This document shows, in pieces, positions 39,282 to 46,727 of a stretch of 50,121 nt of DNA. The DNA comes from CAZSCF01 sp964636505 (lineage in GTDB: Bacteria > Patescibacteriota > Minisyncoccia > Moranbacterales > UBA2206): contig CAZWRY010000006.1 in the NCBI GenBank assembly GCA_964636505.1, positions 1 to 50,121 of the forward strand. The letters run 5' to 3'. Each line of letters starts with the position of its first letter. The first letter of the stretch is position 1. The notes beneath the pieces are model-generated. The model worked only from the letters and a program-made list of their open reading frames with translations. It made no database searches and was not told the DNA's origin. The position numbers were made by a program, and so were the translations under genes.

Positions 39282-39384
39282 AACATAAAGTACATAGCAT
39301 GAAGCATAAAACAGAGACTTAATTAGTGCAGATTTGTTTTGTTTTATTGTTCCATGTTCTATGTTCCATGTTTTATGTTTCATG
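39282..39384. repeat. Dispersed CAT-rich repeat pair between tRNA genes
   Basis: Arms near 39283-39312 (AACATAAAGTACATAGCATG...) and 39349-39384 (...CATGTTTTATGTTTCATG) are roughly inverted. The second arm is the complement of the insertion in the glycosyltransferase at 23751. Confidence 0.7.
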
Positions 39385-39390
39385 AATTTT

Positions 39391-39473
39391 GGGTAGGTGG
39401 CGGAGTGGTCAATCGCAGCTGACTGTAAATCAGCCGACTTCGGTCTTCGGGGGTTCGAATCCCTCCCTGCCCA
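39391..39473 (+). tRNA. tRNA-Tyr (anticodon GTA)
   Basis: Acceptor GGGTAGG / CCTGCCC, anticodon arm GCTGA-CTGTAAA-TCAGC, long variable arm (CGACTTCGGTCTTCG region), T arm GGGGG-TTCGAAT-CCCTC, discriminator A. No CCA encoded. Confidence 0.94.
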
Positions 39474-39479
39474 CTGGTT

Positions 39480-39552
39480 GCCGTTGTAGCTCAGTTGGTA
39501 GAGCACATCCATGGTAAGGATGAGGTCACCAGTTCAATCCTGGTCAACGGCT
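39480..39552 (+). tRNA. tRNA-Thr (anticodon GGT)
   Basis: Acceptor GCCGTTG / CAACGGC, D stem GCTC/GAGC, anticodon arm CATCC-ATGGTAA-GGATG, T loop TTCAATC, discriminator T. No CCA encoded. Confidence 0.93.
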
Positions 39553-39630
39553 CTAACAGTTTTTGGTTCATAGTTCATAGTTTTTAGATTTTTTCTAGAA
39601 ACTAATAACTAAAAACTAATAACTAATAAA

Positions 39631-39786
39631 ATGACAAGAGAAAATTTGGCCAAAATGAAATGCGAAGTTTGTAAAAACATCAACTATTTCACAACCAGAA
39701 ACAAGAAAAAACTCAAAGAAAAATTGGAAATGAAAAAACATTGTCCAAAATGCAAAAAGCATACTTTGCATAAGGAAATGAAATAA
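39631..39786 (+). CDS. rpmG: 50S ribosomal protein L33 (bL33)
   Basis: A 51-residue ribosomal protein of the zinc-binding type: MKCEVCKNINYFTTRNKKK then HCPKCKKHTLHKE, two C-x2-C pairs. It sits between tRNA-Thr and tRNA-Trp, the familiar rpmG/tRNA-Trp order that in many bacteria precedes secE-nusG; those two genes are not seen here. The 70 bases upstream consist of short AACTAATAACTA-type repeats. Confidence 0.94.
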   Translation: MTRENLAKMKCEVCKNINYFTTRNKKKLKEKLEMKKHCPKCKKHTLHKEMK

Positions 39787-39803
39787 TATTCTGCTTCGTA
39801 GAG

Positions 39804-39874
39804 GCGGGTGTCGTACAGTGGCAGTACGGGAGTCTCCAAAACTTCTAACGGGGGTTCGATTCCCTCCACCCGTG
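39804..39874 (+). tRNA. tRNA-Trp (anticodon CCA)
   Basis: Acceptor GCGGGTG / CACCCGT (first pair G-U), D stem GTAC/GTAC, anticodon loop CTCCAAA, T arm GGGGG-TTCGATT-CCCTC, discriminator G, as usual for tRNA-Trp. Confidence 0.92.
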
Positions 39875-39881
39875 CGAAAAT

Positions 39882-39915
39882 AAATTAGCCACGAAAGGTT
39901 CCTGGCTAATTTTTT
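39882..39915 (+). terminator. Terminator of the tRNA/rpmG operon
   Basis: AAATTAGCCA ... TGGCTAATTT (10 bp) followed by T residues. Confidence 0.9.
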
Positions 39916-39947
39916 AGTTGCTTTTTGTGGAGAATCAAAGATAAAAC

Positions 39948-39976
39948 TTGATTATTTTCTTTCTCTGGGCTATAAC
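39948..39976 (+). promoter_or_regulatory. Promoter of the lipoprotein gene
   Basis: TTGATT (39948-39953), 17 bases, TATAAC (39971-39976). Confidence 0.55.
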
Positions 39977-40044
39977 TTTTATGTGTTCTTTGATGTTTAG
40001 ATTAAGGTTTAATTTTACTTTAACGAAAAGAAGGAGGAAAAAGA

Positions 40045-40764
40045 ATGAAAAGGATGGCTGTGTTGTTTTTGGGATTGGTTTTATTGATTTCTTGCGGAGA
40101 ATCGGGAAATCCGATTCCGAGGAGTGCTGATCCATGTAACGCCTGGGCCAGACCGGGCTGGATGGATGGTCCGGAAAAAGTGGTTACGCCGGAGTTGAGA
40201 GATGGCAATGCCAGTCATAATTTGTCTCCAGCGGAAATTATTTTCTACTCCGTTTCAGAAAACACGATTGGTGAGTACAAAATCAACCCGGTATTGGTTT
40301 TGACATACCTGGAGAGCGCCGATCTGTTAAGCCAAGGCAAAGATTACGGTGATTTTGAATTTCGTCTGTTGACATCGGTCGGTTACGGCGGAGCGGGTAT
40401 AAAGAAATATCACGGATTTTATCCGCAGCTAGTGGCCTCAACTTTTCAATGGTATGCCTACCAAAAAAGAGGGCTAGATTTTGAAGAGGCACAAACTCAG
40501 TATTCTTTTGTTGCAACGAGGCCTTTTAAAGAAGCTTACGCCGAATATGCGGCAATCATGAACCAGATTGTCGGAACGAATTTTTCTTTAAATCCTGATT
40601 CTCAGGGATATTATCAGGATTTTTCGGGATTCGTGAGTGCGGAAAACATCCAAAGTTTTTTGGAAGCTGTGGATTCTTCGCTGAAGGAAAAGAATTTATT
40701 CAGGCAATTTCCTGTTTTGAAAACGCGCATAAATTATGCATGTATGGAGGAATATTGTGAATAG
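40045..40764 (+). CDS. Lipoprotein, possibly lysozyme-like
   Basis: A 239-residue protein with a lipoprotein signal (MKRMAVLFLGLVLLISC; lipobox L-I-S-C, lipidated Cys17) and a strong AAGGAGG ribosome site. After a Pro-rich linker, the region YKINPVLVLTYLES, then TSVGYGGAG, KYHGFYPQLVAST resembles a lysozyme/transglycosylase-like core (NP-x-hh-x-hhE...GYG...GFYPQ). If that reading is right, the Glu of YLES would be catalytic. The similarity is by eye and weak. The gene is a one-gene unit with its own promoter and terminator. Confidence 0.7.
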   Translation: MKRMAVLFLGLVLLISCGESGNPIPRSADPCNAWARPGWMDGPEKVVTPELRDGNASHNLSPAEIIFYSVSENTIGEYKINPVLVLTYLESADLLSQGKDYGDFEFRLLTSVGYGGAGIKKYHGFYPQLVASTFQWYAYQKRGLDFEEAQTQYSFVATRPFKEAYAEYAAIMNQIVGTNFSLNPDSQGYYQDFSGFVSAENIQSFLEAVDSSLKEKNLFRQFPVLKTRINYACMEEYCE

Positions 40765-40766
40765 AA

Positions 40767-40806
40767 AAAGTCCCGGACTGATATTATCGGTTCGGGACTT
40801 TCTTTT
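40767..40806 (+). terminator. Intrinsic terminator after the lipoprotein gene
   Basis: AAAGTCCCG ... CGGGACTTT with an inner stem (CTGATA-tta-TCGGT), followed by CTTTT. Confidence 0.88.
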
Positions 40807-40808
40807 GC

Positions 40809-41162
40809 TTAACTTATTTTCTTAAAAGTGATTTTGTACGAAGGTTCATATTCCACATTGTTTTTGTCTTTAATATTGATACTTTTTCCATCCATAATGG
40901 TGGTCATGGCAATATCGGTGAGCATTTCTTCCAGGCTAGAAATTTCCGCGGTGGCTTTTTCATATTCATCCCAGCGCGATCCCATTCCAGCTTGCACTTC
41001 CGCTTCTTTGCCCTTTTTCTTTTCACGCAGCTTTTTTATCTCGGCTTTAAGATCCTCATAGCCGTCGGTTTGAACAAGGGTATCCCTATATTCTCGTCCG
41101 ATTTCTTTGCGAGTTTGTTTAAATTCTTGGATTTGGTCGAATACTTCCTGGATGTTTTGCAT
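40809..41162 (-). CDS. Hypothetical coiled-coil protein
   Basis: A 117-residue cytoplasmic protein. Residues about 1-85 are heptad-like coiled coil (FDQIQEFKQTRKEIGREYRD, then LKAEIKKLREKKKGKEAEVQ) and the carboxy end has strands (EYEPSYKITFKKIS). No family I can name. It stands alone on the minus strand, convergent with the lipoprotein gene and sharing its terminator region. The ATG at 41162 has no strong ribosome site. Confidence 0.7.
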   Translation of the reverse strand: MQNIQEVFDQIQEFKQTRKEIGREYRDTLVQTDGYEDLKAEIKKLREKKKGKEAEVQAGMGSRWDEYEKATAEISSLEEMLTDIAMTTIMDGKSINIKDKNNVEYEPSYKITFKKIS

Positions 41163-41284
41163 AATTCATTTTTAAAAAATTAAAAACATTTTTCCATTTT
41201 AGCATAAAGACAGCAAAAACAAAACATAAAATGTGATTTTTTGTCAAAATAGAACAAAACAACTAAAATAGATAGAAGAAAAAC

Positions 41285-41767
41285 ATGAAAAAAGAACTTT
41301 TCCTTATTTTACACAATATTCGCAGCGCCTATAATGTGGGCGCTATTTTTCGTTCAGCCGATGGATCGGGAGTGAGTAAGATATATCTTTCTGGCTATAC
41401 CCCAATTCCAGCCGAGGAAGGTAAAAAATACAAAACCAAAGCAGACAAGATGATTGAGAAGACAGCATTAGGCGCGGAAAAAAATATTCCTTGGGAAAAA
41501 TATGAAGATATTGCGGATCTTTTAGAAAAATTGGAAAAAGATAAGATAAAAATTGTAGCTCTGGAGAAAACTGATAAGGCGGTGAATATAAAAGATTTCA
41601 AGGCCGAATTTCCTTTAGCGCTTATTTTGGGCAATGAAGTGGAAGGCGTAGATCAAAGTATTTTGGAAAAATACGATGCGATAGTTTCAATCCCAATGCG
41701 TGGCCAAAAAGAATCACTCAATGTTTCCGTCGCTGCCGGCATTGCCATGTATGAACTGCTAAGTTGA
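41285..41767 (+). CDS. SpoU/TrmH-family RNA 2'-O-methyltransferase
   Basis: SAM-dependent methyltransferase of the SPOUT class, acting on tRNA or rRNA ribose. The 160-residue frame shows all three motifs: NVGAIFRSADGSGVSKIYL (motif 1), ALILGNEVEGVD (motif 2) and IPMRGQKESLNVSVAAGIAM (motif 3, forming the trefoil knot). It has no extra RNA-binding domain, like the short TrmL/TrmH-like forms. The target base cannot be told from sequence. It precedes the U32 gene. Confidence 0.92.
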   Translation: MKKELFLILHNIRSAYNVGAIFRSADGSGVSKIYLSGYTPIPAEEGKKYKTKADKMIEKTALGAEKNIPWEKYEDIADLLEKLEKDKIKIVALEKTDKAVNIKDFKAEFPLALILGNEVEGVDQSILEKYDAIVSIPMRGQKESLNVSVAAGIAMYELLS

Positions 41768-41798
41768 CGAAAGTAATAAAAAAGTTAAAAATTTGAAT

Positions 41799-43085
41799 AT
41801 GAAAACCAGAAAAAAGTCAAAAAACAAAATTGAACTTCTCTCTCCGGCGGGTAGCTTGGATAAGCTTAAATATGCCATTGAATATGGCGCCGACGCGGTT
41901 TATGCCGGTATTCCGGATATTTCTATGCGAGCCAGAGTTAATAATTTTTCCGAAAAAGATCTAGCCGAAGCGGTAGAATATGCCCATAAGCGCGGCAAAA
42001 AATTTTTTGTGACGGTAAATATTTATGCGCACAACTATCATTTACCGGCTATTGAAAAGCATCTGAAATTTTTGCGAAAAACAAAGATAGACGCGGTAAT
42101 TATTTCCGATCCGGGTGTCATTATACTGGCTAAAAAATATCTACCGAACACAGACATCCACCTTAGCACTCAGGCCAACACGACCAATTGGCAAGCGGCC
42201 AAATTTTGGCACTCAGCTGGAGTCAAAAGAATTATTTTGGCGCGCGAAGTAACACTTCAGGACATTCAAGAAATTCACAGGAAGGTTCCTAAGCTGGAAC
42301 TGGAATATTTTGTGCATGGCGCCATGTGCATGAGTTATTCCGGACGCTGCATTTTGAGTAAATGGCTGTCTAATCGCAGTGCTAATGAGGGTGCCTGCAC
42401 GCAGCCGTGTCGCTGGGCATACAAAAAAGCAAAAAGAGGCATGAGACAGGAGACAGGCAAAAAGATGATCATTAAAGAAGTGCAAAGCGGGACGGAGATG
42501 GATCTGGAAGAAGATTCTCATGGAACTTACTTTTTCAACAGTCAGGATTTGAATTTAATAAAGCGCTTGGAAGAACTCAAGGCGGCAGGTGTTGGGGCTT
42601 TCAAAATTGAAGGCCGGACCAAAAGTGCCTTTTATGTGGCCAATACGGCGCGAGCTTATCGTAAGGTAATTAATTCCATTGAAGCCAAGAAAAGTCCAGC
42701 TGAGAGAAAAAAGGTTCAAAAATGGGCCGAAAAAGAATTAAATAAATTAGCTAACAGGGGATACACCGAAGGCTTTCTCTTGGGCAATGAGCCGGGGCAC
42801 AATTTTTTCAATAACGAAACAAACGACGAATTTCAATTTGTCGGCGAGGTTGTTTCGGCTTCCGGCAAGAAACTGGAAATTAAAGCCCATAATGCACTCT
42901 ATAAAAATGATAAAATTGAAATTATCACTCCGGAAAAAAATGTGCCGGTTAGAATTCTGACGCTCTTGGATGAAAAAGGAAAAGAAGTTGAGTCGGCGCA
43001 TGGCGGACATGAGCATTTATATATTTTGAAAATAAATCGGGAGGGCTTTGGACCGCTGTCTTTGATCAGAAAACTGGCTGTTTGA
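41799..43085 (+). CDS. U32-family protein (TrhP/YegQ-like)
   Basis: A 428-residue protein of the peptidase U32 family. E. coli members of this family (TrhP/YegQ and RlhA) work in RNA hydroxylation. Key segments are IELLSPAGSLDKLKYAIEYG, DIHLSTQANTTNWQAAKFW, LEYFVHGAMCMSYSGRC and GACTQPCRWAY, with the conserved Cys set (CMSYSGRC, ACTQPC). The family signature E-x-F-x-H-G-A-M-C-x3-S-G-x-C is kept. I start at ATG 41799; a TTG two codons earlier is less likely. It follows the methyltransferase gene closely, so both may act on RNA. Confidence 0.9.
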   Translation: MKTRKKSKNKIELLSPAGSLDKLKYAIEYGADAVYAGIPDISMRARVNNFSEKDLAEAVEYAHKRGKKFFVTVNIYAHNYHLPAIEKHLKFLRKTKIDAVIISDPGVIILAKKYLPNTDIHLSTQANTTNWQAAKFWHSAGVKRIILAREVTLQDIQEIHRKVPKLELEYFVHGAMCMSYSGRCILSKWLSNRSANEGACTQPCRWAYKKAKRGMRQETGKKMIIKEVQSGTEMDLEEDSHGTYFFNSQDLNLIKRLEELKAAGVGAFKIEGRTKSAFYVANTARAYRKVINSIEAKKSPAERKKVQKWAEKELNKLANRGYTEGFLLGNEPGHNFFNNETNDEFQFVGEVVSASGKKLEIKAHNALYKNDKIEIITPEKNVPVRILTLLDEKGKEVESAHGGHEHLYILKINREGFGPLSLIRKLAV

Positions 43086-43149
43086 CTCAAATTGCCCTTA
43101 TGTAGTATAGTTTAGGAAACGGGGGCTTAATTAAATTTAATAAAAAAAT

Positions 43150-43404
43150 ATGGCAAAAGCTACATCCGCTTTTATGAAGCCGATGACTATCAGCTCTGAA
43201 TTGGCGGAAGTTGTTGGCAAAGGTCCAATGCCAAGATCAGAAGTGGTCAAAAAACTTTGGGCATACATCAAGAAAAATGGACTGCAAGATGCAAAGAACA
43301 AGCGTAACATCAATGCTGATGAAAATTTGAAAAAAGTTTTCGGTGGCAAAGCAACTGTAAATATGTTTGAAATGACCAAGCTCGTTTCTAAACATCTTTC
43401 ATAA
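43150..43404 (+). CDS. SWIB/MDM2-domain protein
   Basis: An 84-residue protein that is a complete SWIB domain: MTISSELAEVVGKGPMPRSE, KKLWAYIKKNGLQDAKNKRN, then LKKVFGGKATVNMFEMTKLV. The SWIB fold is best known from eukaryotic chromatin-remodelling subunits; in bacteria it occurs in Chlamydiae and CPR lineages, where its role is unclear, perhaps DNA-associated. It is followed directly by an intrinsic terminator. Confidence 0.93.
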   Translation: MAKATSAFMKPMTISSELAEVVGKGPMPRSEVVKKLWAYIKKNGLQDAKNKRNINADENLKKVFGGKATVNMFEMTKLVSKHLS

Positions 43405-43425
43405 TCTTTCTATCGCAAATGCACG

Positions 43426-43455
43426 AAACTGCCTGCAGTTTGGGCAGTTTTTTGT
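43426..43455 (+). terminator. Intrinsic terminator after the SWIB gene
   Basis: AAACTGCC ... GGCAGTTT followed by TTTG. Confidence 0.88.
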
Positions 43456-43484
43456 TTGCCAAGGGGCTAAAAGTGCATTAAAAT
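43456..43484 (+). promoter_or_regulatory. Promoter of proS
   Basis: TTGCCA (43456-43461), 17 bases, TAAAAT (43479-43484). Confidence 0.5.
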
Positions 43485-43537
43485 GGGTTATGTAAGGTAA
43501 ACAACTAAAGATGAGGAATTTTCACATTTGCCTCTTT

Positions 43538-43603
43538 CAATCCACTGCGGTGTGATGGCGGACATTTTTTTAAATCACACCTGCGAAATGGATTGTTACC
43601 GCC
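43538..43603 (+). promoter_or_regulatory. Pseudoknot-like leader RNA before proS
   Basis: CAATCCA (43538) pairs with TGGATTG (43589), and GGTGTGAT (43549) with ATCACACC (43574). The apical loop starts with GGCGG, complementary to CCGCC at 43599-43603, which would form a pseudoknot. No ribosome site is seen before the ATG at 43633. The pairing is seen; regulation is inferred. Confidence 0.5.
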
Positions 43604-43632
43604 AAACGCGTAAGTTCCAATTATATATTAAT

Positions 43633-44886
43633 ATGAAGCAATCACAGCTTTTTACTAAGACTAAAAAAGAAGTCCCAAAGGAAGAAGTTAGTGTTAATTC
43701 TCAGTTGCTTATTAAGGGTGGATTTATTCATAAGGAAATAGCAGGAGTTTACGCATATATGCCGCTTGGGCTCAGGGTGCTTGAAAAGATCAAAGAAATA
43801 GTTCGCGAAGAAATGAATGCTGTTGGTGGGCAAGAGGTTATGATGACTGTTTTGCAGCCAAAGGGAATCTGGGAAAAAACCGATCGCTGGGATGATAAAA
43901 AAGTTGATAATTGGTTTAAGACAAAGCTTGTCAGTGGGGCCGAACTTGGAGTCGGCTTGACACATGAAGAGCCAATAGTTGATGCTGTTAGTAATTATCT
44001 CAGCTCATATAAAGATATGCCGTTTGCTGTCTATCAGATTCAAAATAAATTCAGGAACGAACTGCGAGCCAAGAGCGGTCTTTTAAGAGGAAGAGAATTT
44101 TTGATGAAGGATTTATATACTTTCTGTCGAGATCAAAAGCAACATGAAGAAGAATATGAAAAAATAATAAAAGCGTATTACAAAGTTTACAGAAGACTTG
44201 GCATAGGCGAAATAACTTATCGTACCTATGCGGATGGAGGAATTTTTACTCCAAGATTTAGCGATGAATTTCAGACACTTGCTGAAATTGGAGAGGATAT
44301 TATTTATGTTGATGAAGATAAAAAAATTGCAATTAATAAAGAAATTTTTACCGACGATAATTTGCAAAAGCTAGGCCTTGATCGAAACAAGCTTGTGCAA
44401 AAAAGAAGTGTTGAAGTGGGAAACACCTTTCATTTAGAAAGCAAATACACCGATGCGCTGGATCTTTATTATCAAGATGAAAATGGGCAGCAAAAATCAA
44501 TTATTATGGGATGTTATGGCATTGGCATAAGTCGTTTGATGGGAGCACTAGTAGAGTTATTTCATGACGAAAAGGGTATTATTTGGCCGAAGAATGTGGC
44601 GCCGTTCAAGGTTCATCTTTTGAGCCTAAATAAAAACGAAGAGGCTGAAAAAATATACAATCAGCTTAAGGAAAAAGGCGTTGAAGTTTTGTTTGACGAT
44701 AGAGAAATTGGCGCCGGCGAAAAATTCGCCGATAGCGATCTCATCGGCATTCCATATCGCGTGGTTGTGAGTGAAAAATCTTTGACAGCCGGAGGGGTAG
44801 AAGTGAAGAAGAGAAATGAAAATAATTCAGAAATCATCGGAATAGAAAAATTAATAGAATTGCTCGGATACGCCGCTAAAATCTAG
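43633..44886 (+). CDS. proS: Prolyl-tRNA synthetase without editing insertion
   Basis: Class II synthetase charging tRNA-Pro. I start at ATG 43633 (MKQSQLFTKTKKEVP); the longer in-frame version would translate the leader structure. Motif 1 is the AYMPLGLRVLEKI region, motif 2 is FRNELRAKSGLLRGREFLMKD, and motif 3 is GCYGIGISRLMGALVE. An anticodon-binding domain follows (FKVHLLSLNKNEEAEKIYNQ). At 417 residues it lacks the roughly 180-residue INS editing domain found between motifs 2 and 3 in most bacterial ProRS. A YbaK-like protein at 49334 may edit in trans. Confidence 0.95.
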   Translation: MKQSQLFTKTKKEVPKEEVSVNSQLLIKGGFIHKEIAGVYAYMPLGLRVLEKIKEIVREEMNAVGGQEVMMTVLQPKGIWEKTDRWDDKKVDNWFKTKLVSGAELGVGLTHEEPIVDAVSNYLSSYKDMPFAVYQIQNKFRNELRAKSGLLRGREFLMKDLYTFCRDQKQHEEEYEKIIKAYYKVYRRLGIGEITYRTYADGGIFTPRFSDEFQTLAEIGEDIIYVDEDKKIAINKEIFTDDNLQKLGLDRNKLVQKRSVEVGNTFHLESKYTDALDLYYQDENGQQKSIIMGCYGIGISRLMGALVELFHDEKGIIWPKNVAPFKVHLLSLNKNEEAEKIYNQLKEKGVEVLFDDREIGAGEKFADSDLIGIPYRVVVSEKSLTAGGVEVKKRNENNSEIIGIEKLIELLGYAAKI

Positions 44887-44901
44887 AGATATAAAACTTT
44901 C

Positions 44902-45774
44902 ATGGAAATTATTCTGAGCCAGTATGCCGGGTTTTGCGGAGGAGTCGATCGGGCATACAGAATCGTTGAAAAAATTGCCAAGGATAAAAAAACTAAAAAA
45001 CCGATATTTGTATTGGGTTCTTTGGCGCACAATAACGATGTGGTCAAGAAAATTGAAGAAATGGGCATTAAAAAGATTGATGTTGAAAGCAATTTAATAA
45101 AACACTTGGAATCTTTGAAGAATAATATAGGCACGTTAATCATCACTGCTCATGGCATCGGTCCGGATGTTTATGATTTTGCCAAAAGAAAAAAAATCAA
45201 TCTGGTGGACGCGACTTGCCCGAAAGTCATCAAAGTGCAAAGACTGGCTAGAAATTTTTTCAAAAAGAAATACCAGCTCATTATTATCGGCGAAAAAAAA
45301 CACAAAGAAGTCAGGGGCATCTATGAGTGGGCCGGCAAAAAAGCCTTTTTCATTGAAAAAAAGAGTGATTTTAAAAAAATAAAAATTGATCCCGAAAAAA
45401 ACATTGCCATTATTTCTCAAACGACGCAAAATAAGGATTTAGTTAGCAAACTGAGTGCCATGATAAAAAAGGGATATCCTGAAGCTGAGGCCGTTGACAC
45501 TCTTTGTCTGACAACCCACAATCGACAAGATGAAGTTAAAAAAATAGCCAAAGCTTGCGATATTTTGATTGTTATTGGATCGCCCGAAAGCGCCAATTCG
45601 CGACGTCTTTGGGAAATCGGTAAAGAAAATAATTCCCGGACTTATTTTTTGGAAAAATCCGGCCAACTGCAAAAAAAGTGGTTTAAAGAATGTGAGTGTG
45701 TCGGAATAACAGCCGGAGCTTCTACTCCCGATTGGACGATTAAAGAAGTTATTGCCAGGATTAGAGAAATTTAG
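44902..45774 (+). CDS. ispH: 4-hydroxy-3-methylbut-2-enyl diphosphate reductase IspH
   Basis: Last enzyme of the MEP isoprenoid pathway, making IPP and DMAPP using a [4Fe-4S] cluster. Its 290 residues keep the three cluster Cys: GFCGGVDRA (Cys12), DATCPKV and VDTLCLTTHNRQDEV, plus conserved His in AHGIGPD and the TAGASTPDW end. Many CPR bacteria lack a full isoprenoid pathway. No other MEP gene is in this window, so it may be an orphan. It starts 15 bases after proS and is probably co-transcribed. Confidence 0.95.
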   Translation: MEIILSQYAGFCGGVDRAYRIVEKIAKDKKTKKPIFVLGSLAHNNDVVKKIEEMGIKKIDVESNLIKHLESLKNNIGTLIITAHGIGPDVYDFAKRKKINLVDATCPKVIKVQRLARNFFKKKYQLIIIGEKKHKEVRGIYEWAGKKAFFIEKKSDFKKIKIDPEKNIAIISQTTQNKDLVSKLSAMIKKGYPEAEAVDTLCLTTHNRQDEVKKIAKACDILIVIGSPESANSRRLWEIGKENNSRTYFLEKSGQLQKKWFKECECVGITAGASTPDWTIKEVIARIREI

Positions 45775-45814
45775 TTTTAAACGAAGTTTTTGGTTGAAAA
45801 AAGCGAATCTTAAT

Positions 45815-45843
45815 TTGCTTTTTTGTTTTTTTTGAGATATAAT
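45815..45843 (+). promoter_or_regulatory. Promoter of the response-regulator gene
   Basis: TTGCTT (45815-45820), 17 bases, TATAAT (45838-45843). Confidence 0.65.
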
Positions 45844-45892
45844 TCAAAAGGTTTTAAACTTGAGTCAAGCTTATTTTGGTGTTTATAAAAAT

Positions 45893-46705
45893 ATGACAAA
45901 AATTATCATAGTTGAAGATGATTCAATGATTTCCGAGATTTATCAAAAAAAATTTGTTGAGTCCGGATTTGAGGTTTTGACAGCTAAAACGGGTGAGCAA
46001 GTTTTGGCTTTGGCAAAAAATAATCCGGTAGATTTGATTTTGCTAGATCTAATTATGCCTAAAATGGATGGTTTTGAGGTAGTTGAGCGCTTGCGCAAAG
46101 GCAATGAATATGATAAAAACATAAAAATTATTATTTCCAGCAACCTTAGCCAAAGGGAAGATCAGGAGAAAGCGATGAAACTTGGCGCTGACGGCTTTAT
46201 TGCCAAATCGGAACATACGCCCAGTGAGCTGGTGGCCGAGGTGAGTCGGATAATGAAAACATATAAGCAGCAAGAAAAAAACCAGAAAAGATTTGATGAA
46301 AACGGGAAGTTAAAAGAAATTACCAAAAAAGAAAATTGTAAAAAGATTCTTTTGATTGAGGACGAGGAAATTTTTATTGAAATGTTTGGAGAAAAGCTGA
46401 TGATGGATGGTTTTGATGTTGTTTCGGCTAAAAATGGGGCCTGGGGAATCAAAGAAGCAATGAATGGAAAATTTGATTTATATGTCATAGATATGATAAT
46501 GCCCAATATGGGCGGGAAAGAAATAGTCCAAAAGTTAAAAATGGAAGAAAAGACAAAAAATGTTCCAATAATTCTCATGTCCGCTTCAGTGGAAGACAGA
46601 GAAGCAAGGGAAGCTAAAAAACTAGGTGTGGAGTGCTTTTTTGTTAAAACTCAAATTACTCCTTCCGATCTTTCAGAGAAAGCTAGGGAGCTTACTGGAG
46701 AATAA
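45893..46705 (+). CDS. Tandem receiver-domain response regulator
   Basis: A 270-residue protein made of two receiver (REC) domains joined by a charged linker (about 122-150). I start at ATG 45893 (MTKIIIVEDD); the upstream TTG adds residues not seen in REC proteins. Each REC has the acidic pocket (VEDD, IEDEE), the phosphoacceptor Asp (LLDLIMP near residue 54; VIDMIMP near 201) and the conserved Lys (FIAKSE; FFVKTQ), so both could be phosphorylated. There is no output domain, suggesting a phosphorelay or protein-interaction role. No kinase gene is nearby. Confidence 0.92.
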   Translation: MTKIIIVEDDSMISEIYQKKFVESGFEVLTAKTGEQVLALAKNNPVDLILLDLIMPKMDGFEVVERLRKGNEYDKNIKIIISSNLSQREDQEKAMKLGADGFIAKSEHTPSELVAEVSRIMKTYKQQEKNQKRFDENGKLKEITKKENCKKILLIEDEEIFIEMFGEKLMMDGFDVVSAKNGAWGIKEAMNGKFDLYVIDMIMPNMGGKEIVQKLKMEEKTKNVPIILMSASVEDREAREAKKLGVECFFVKTQITPSDLSEKARELTGE

Positions 46706-46727
46706 TTGTTTGTATTTATTAATCAAA

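Noticed and set aside
39081..39512. Minus-strand ORF of 143 codons across the tRNA cluster
   Set aside because: Antisense to tRNA-Thr and tRNA-Tyr; its content is tRNA complement and dispersed repeat.
43500..43632. T-box riboswitch before proS
   Set aside because: No T-box bulge consensus and no specifier/antiterminator layout.
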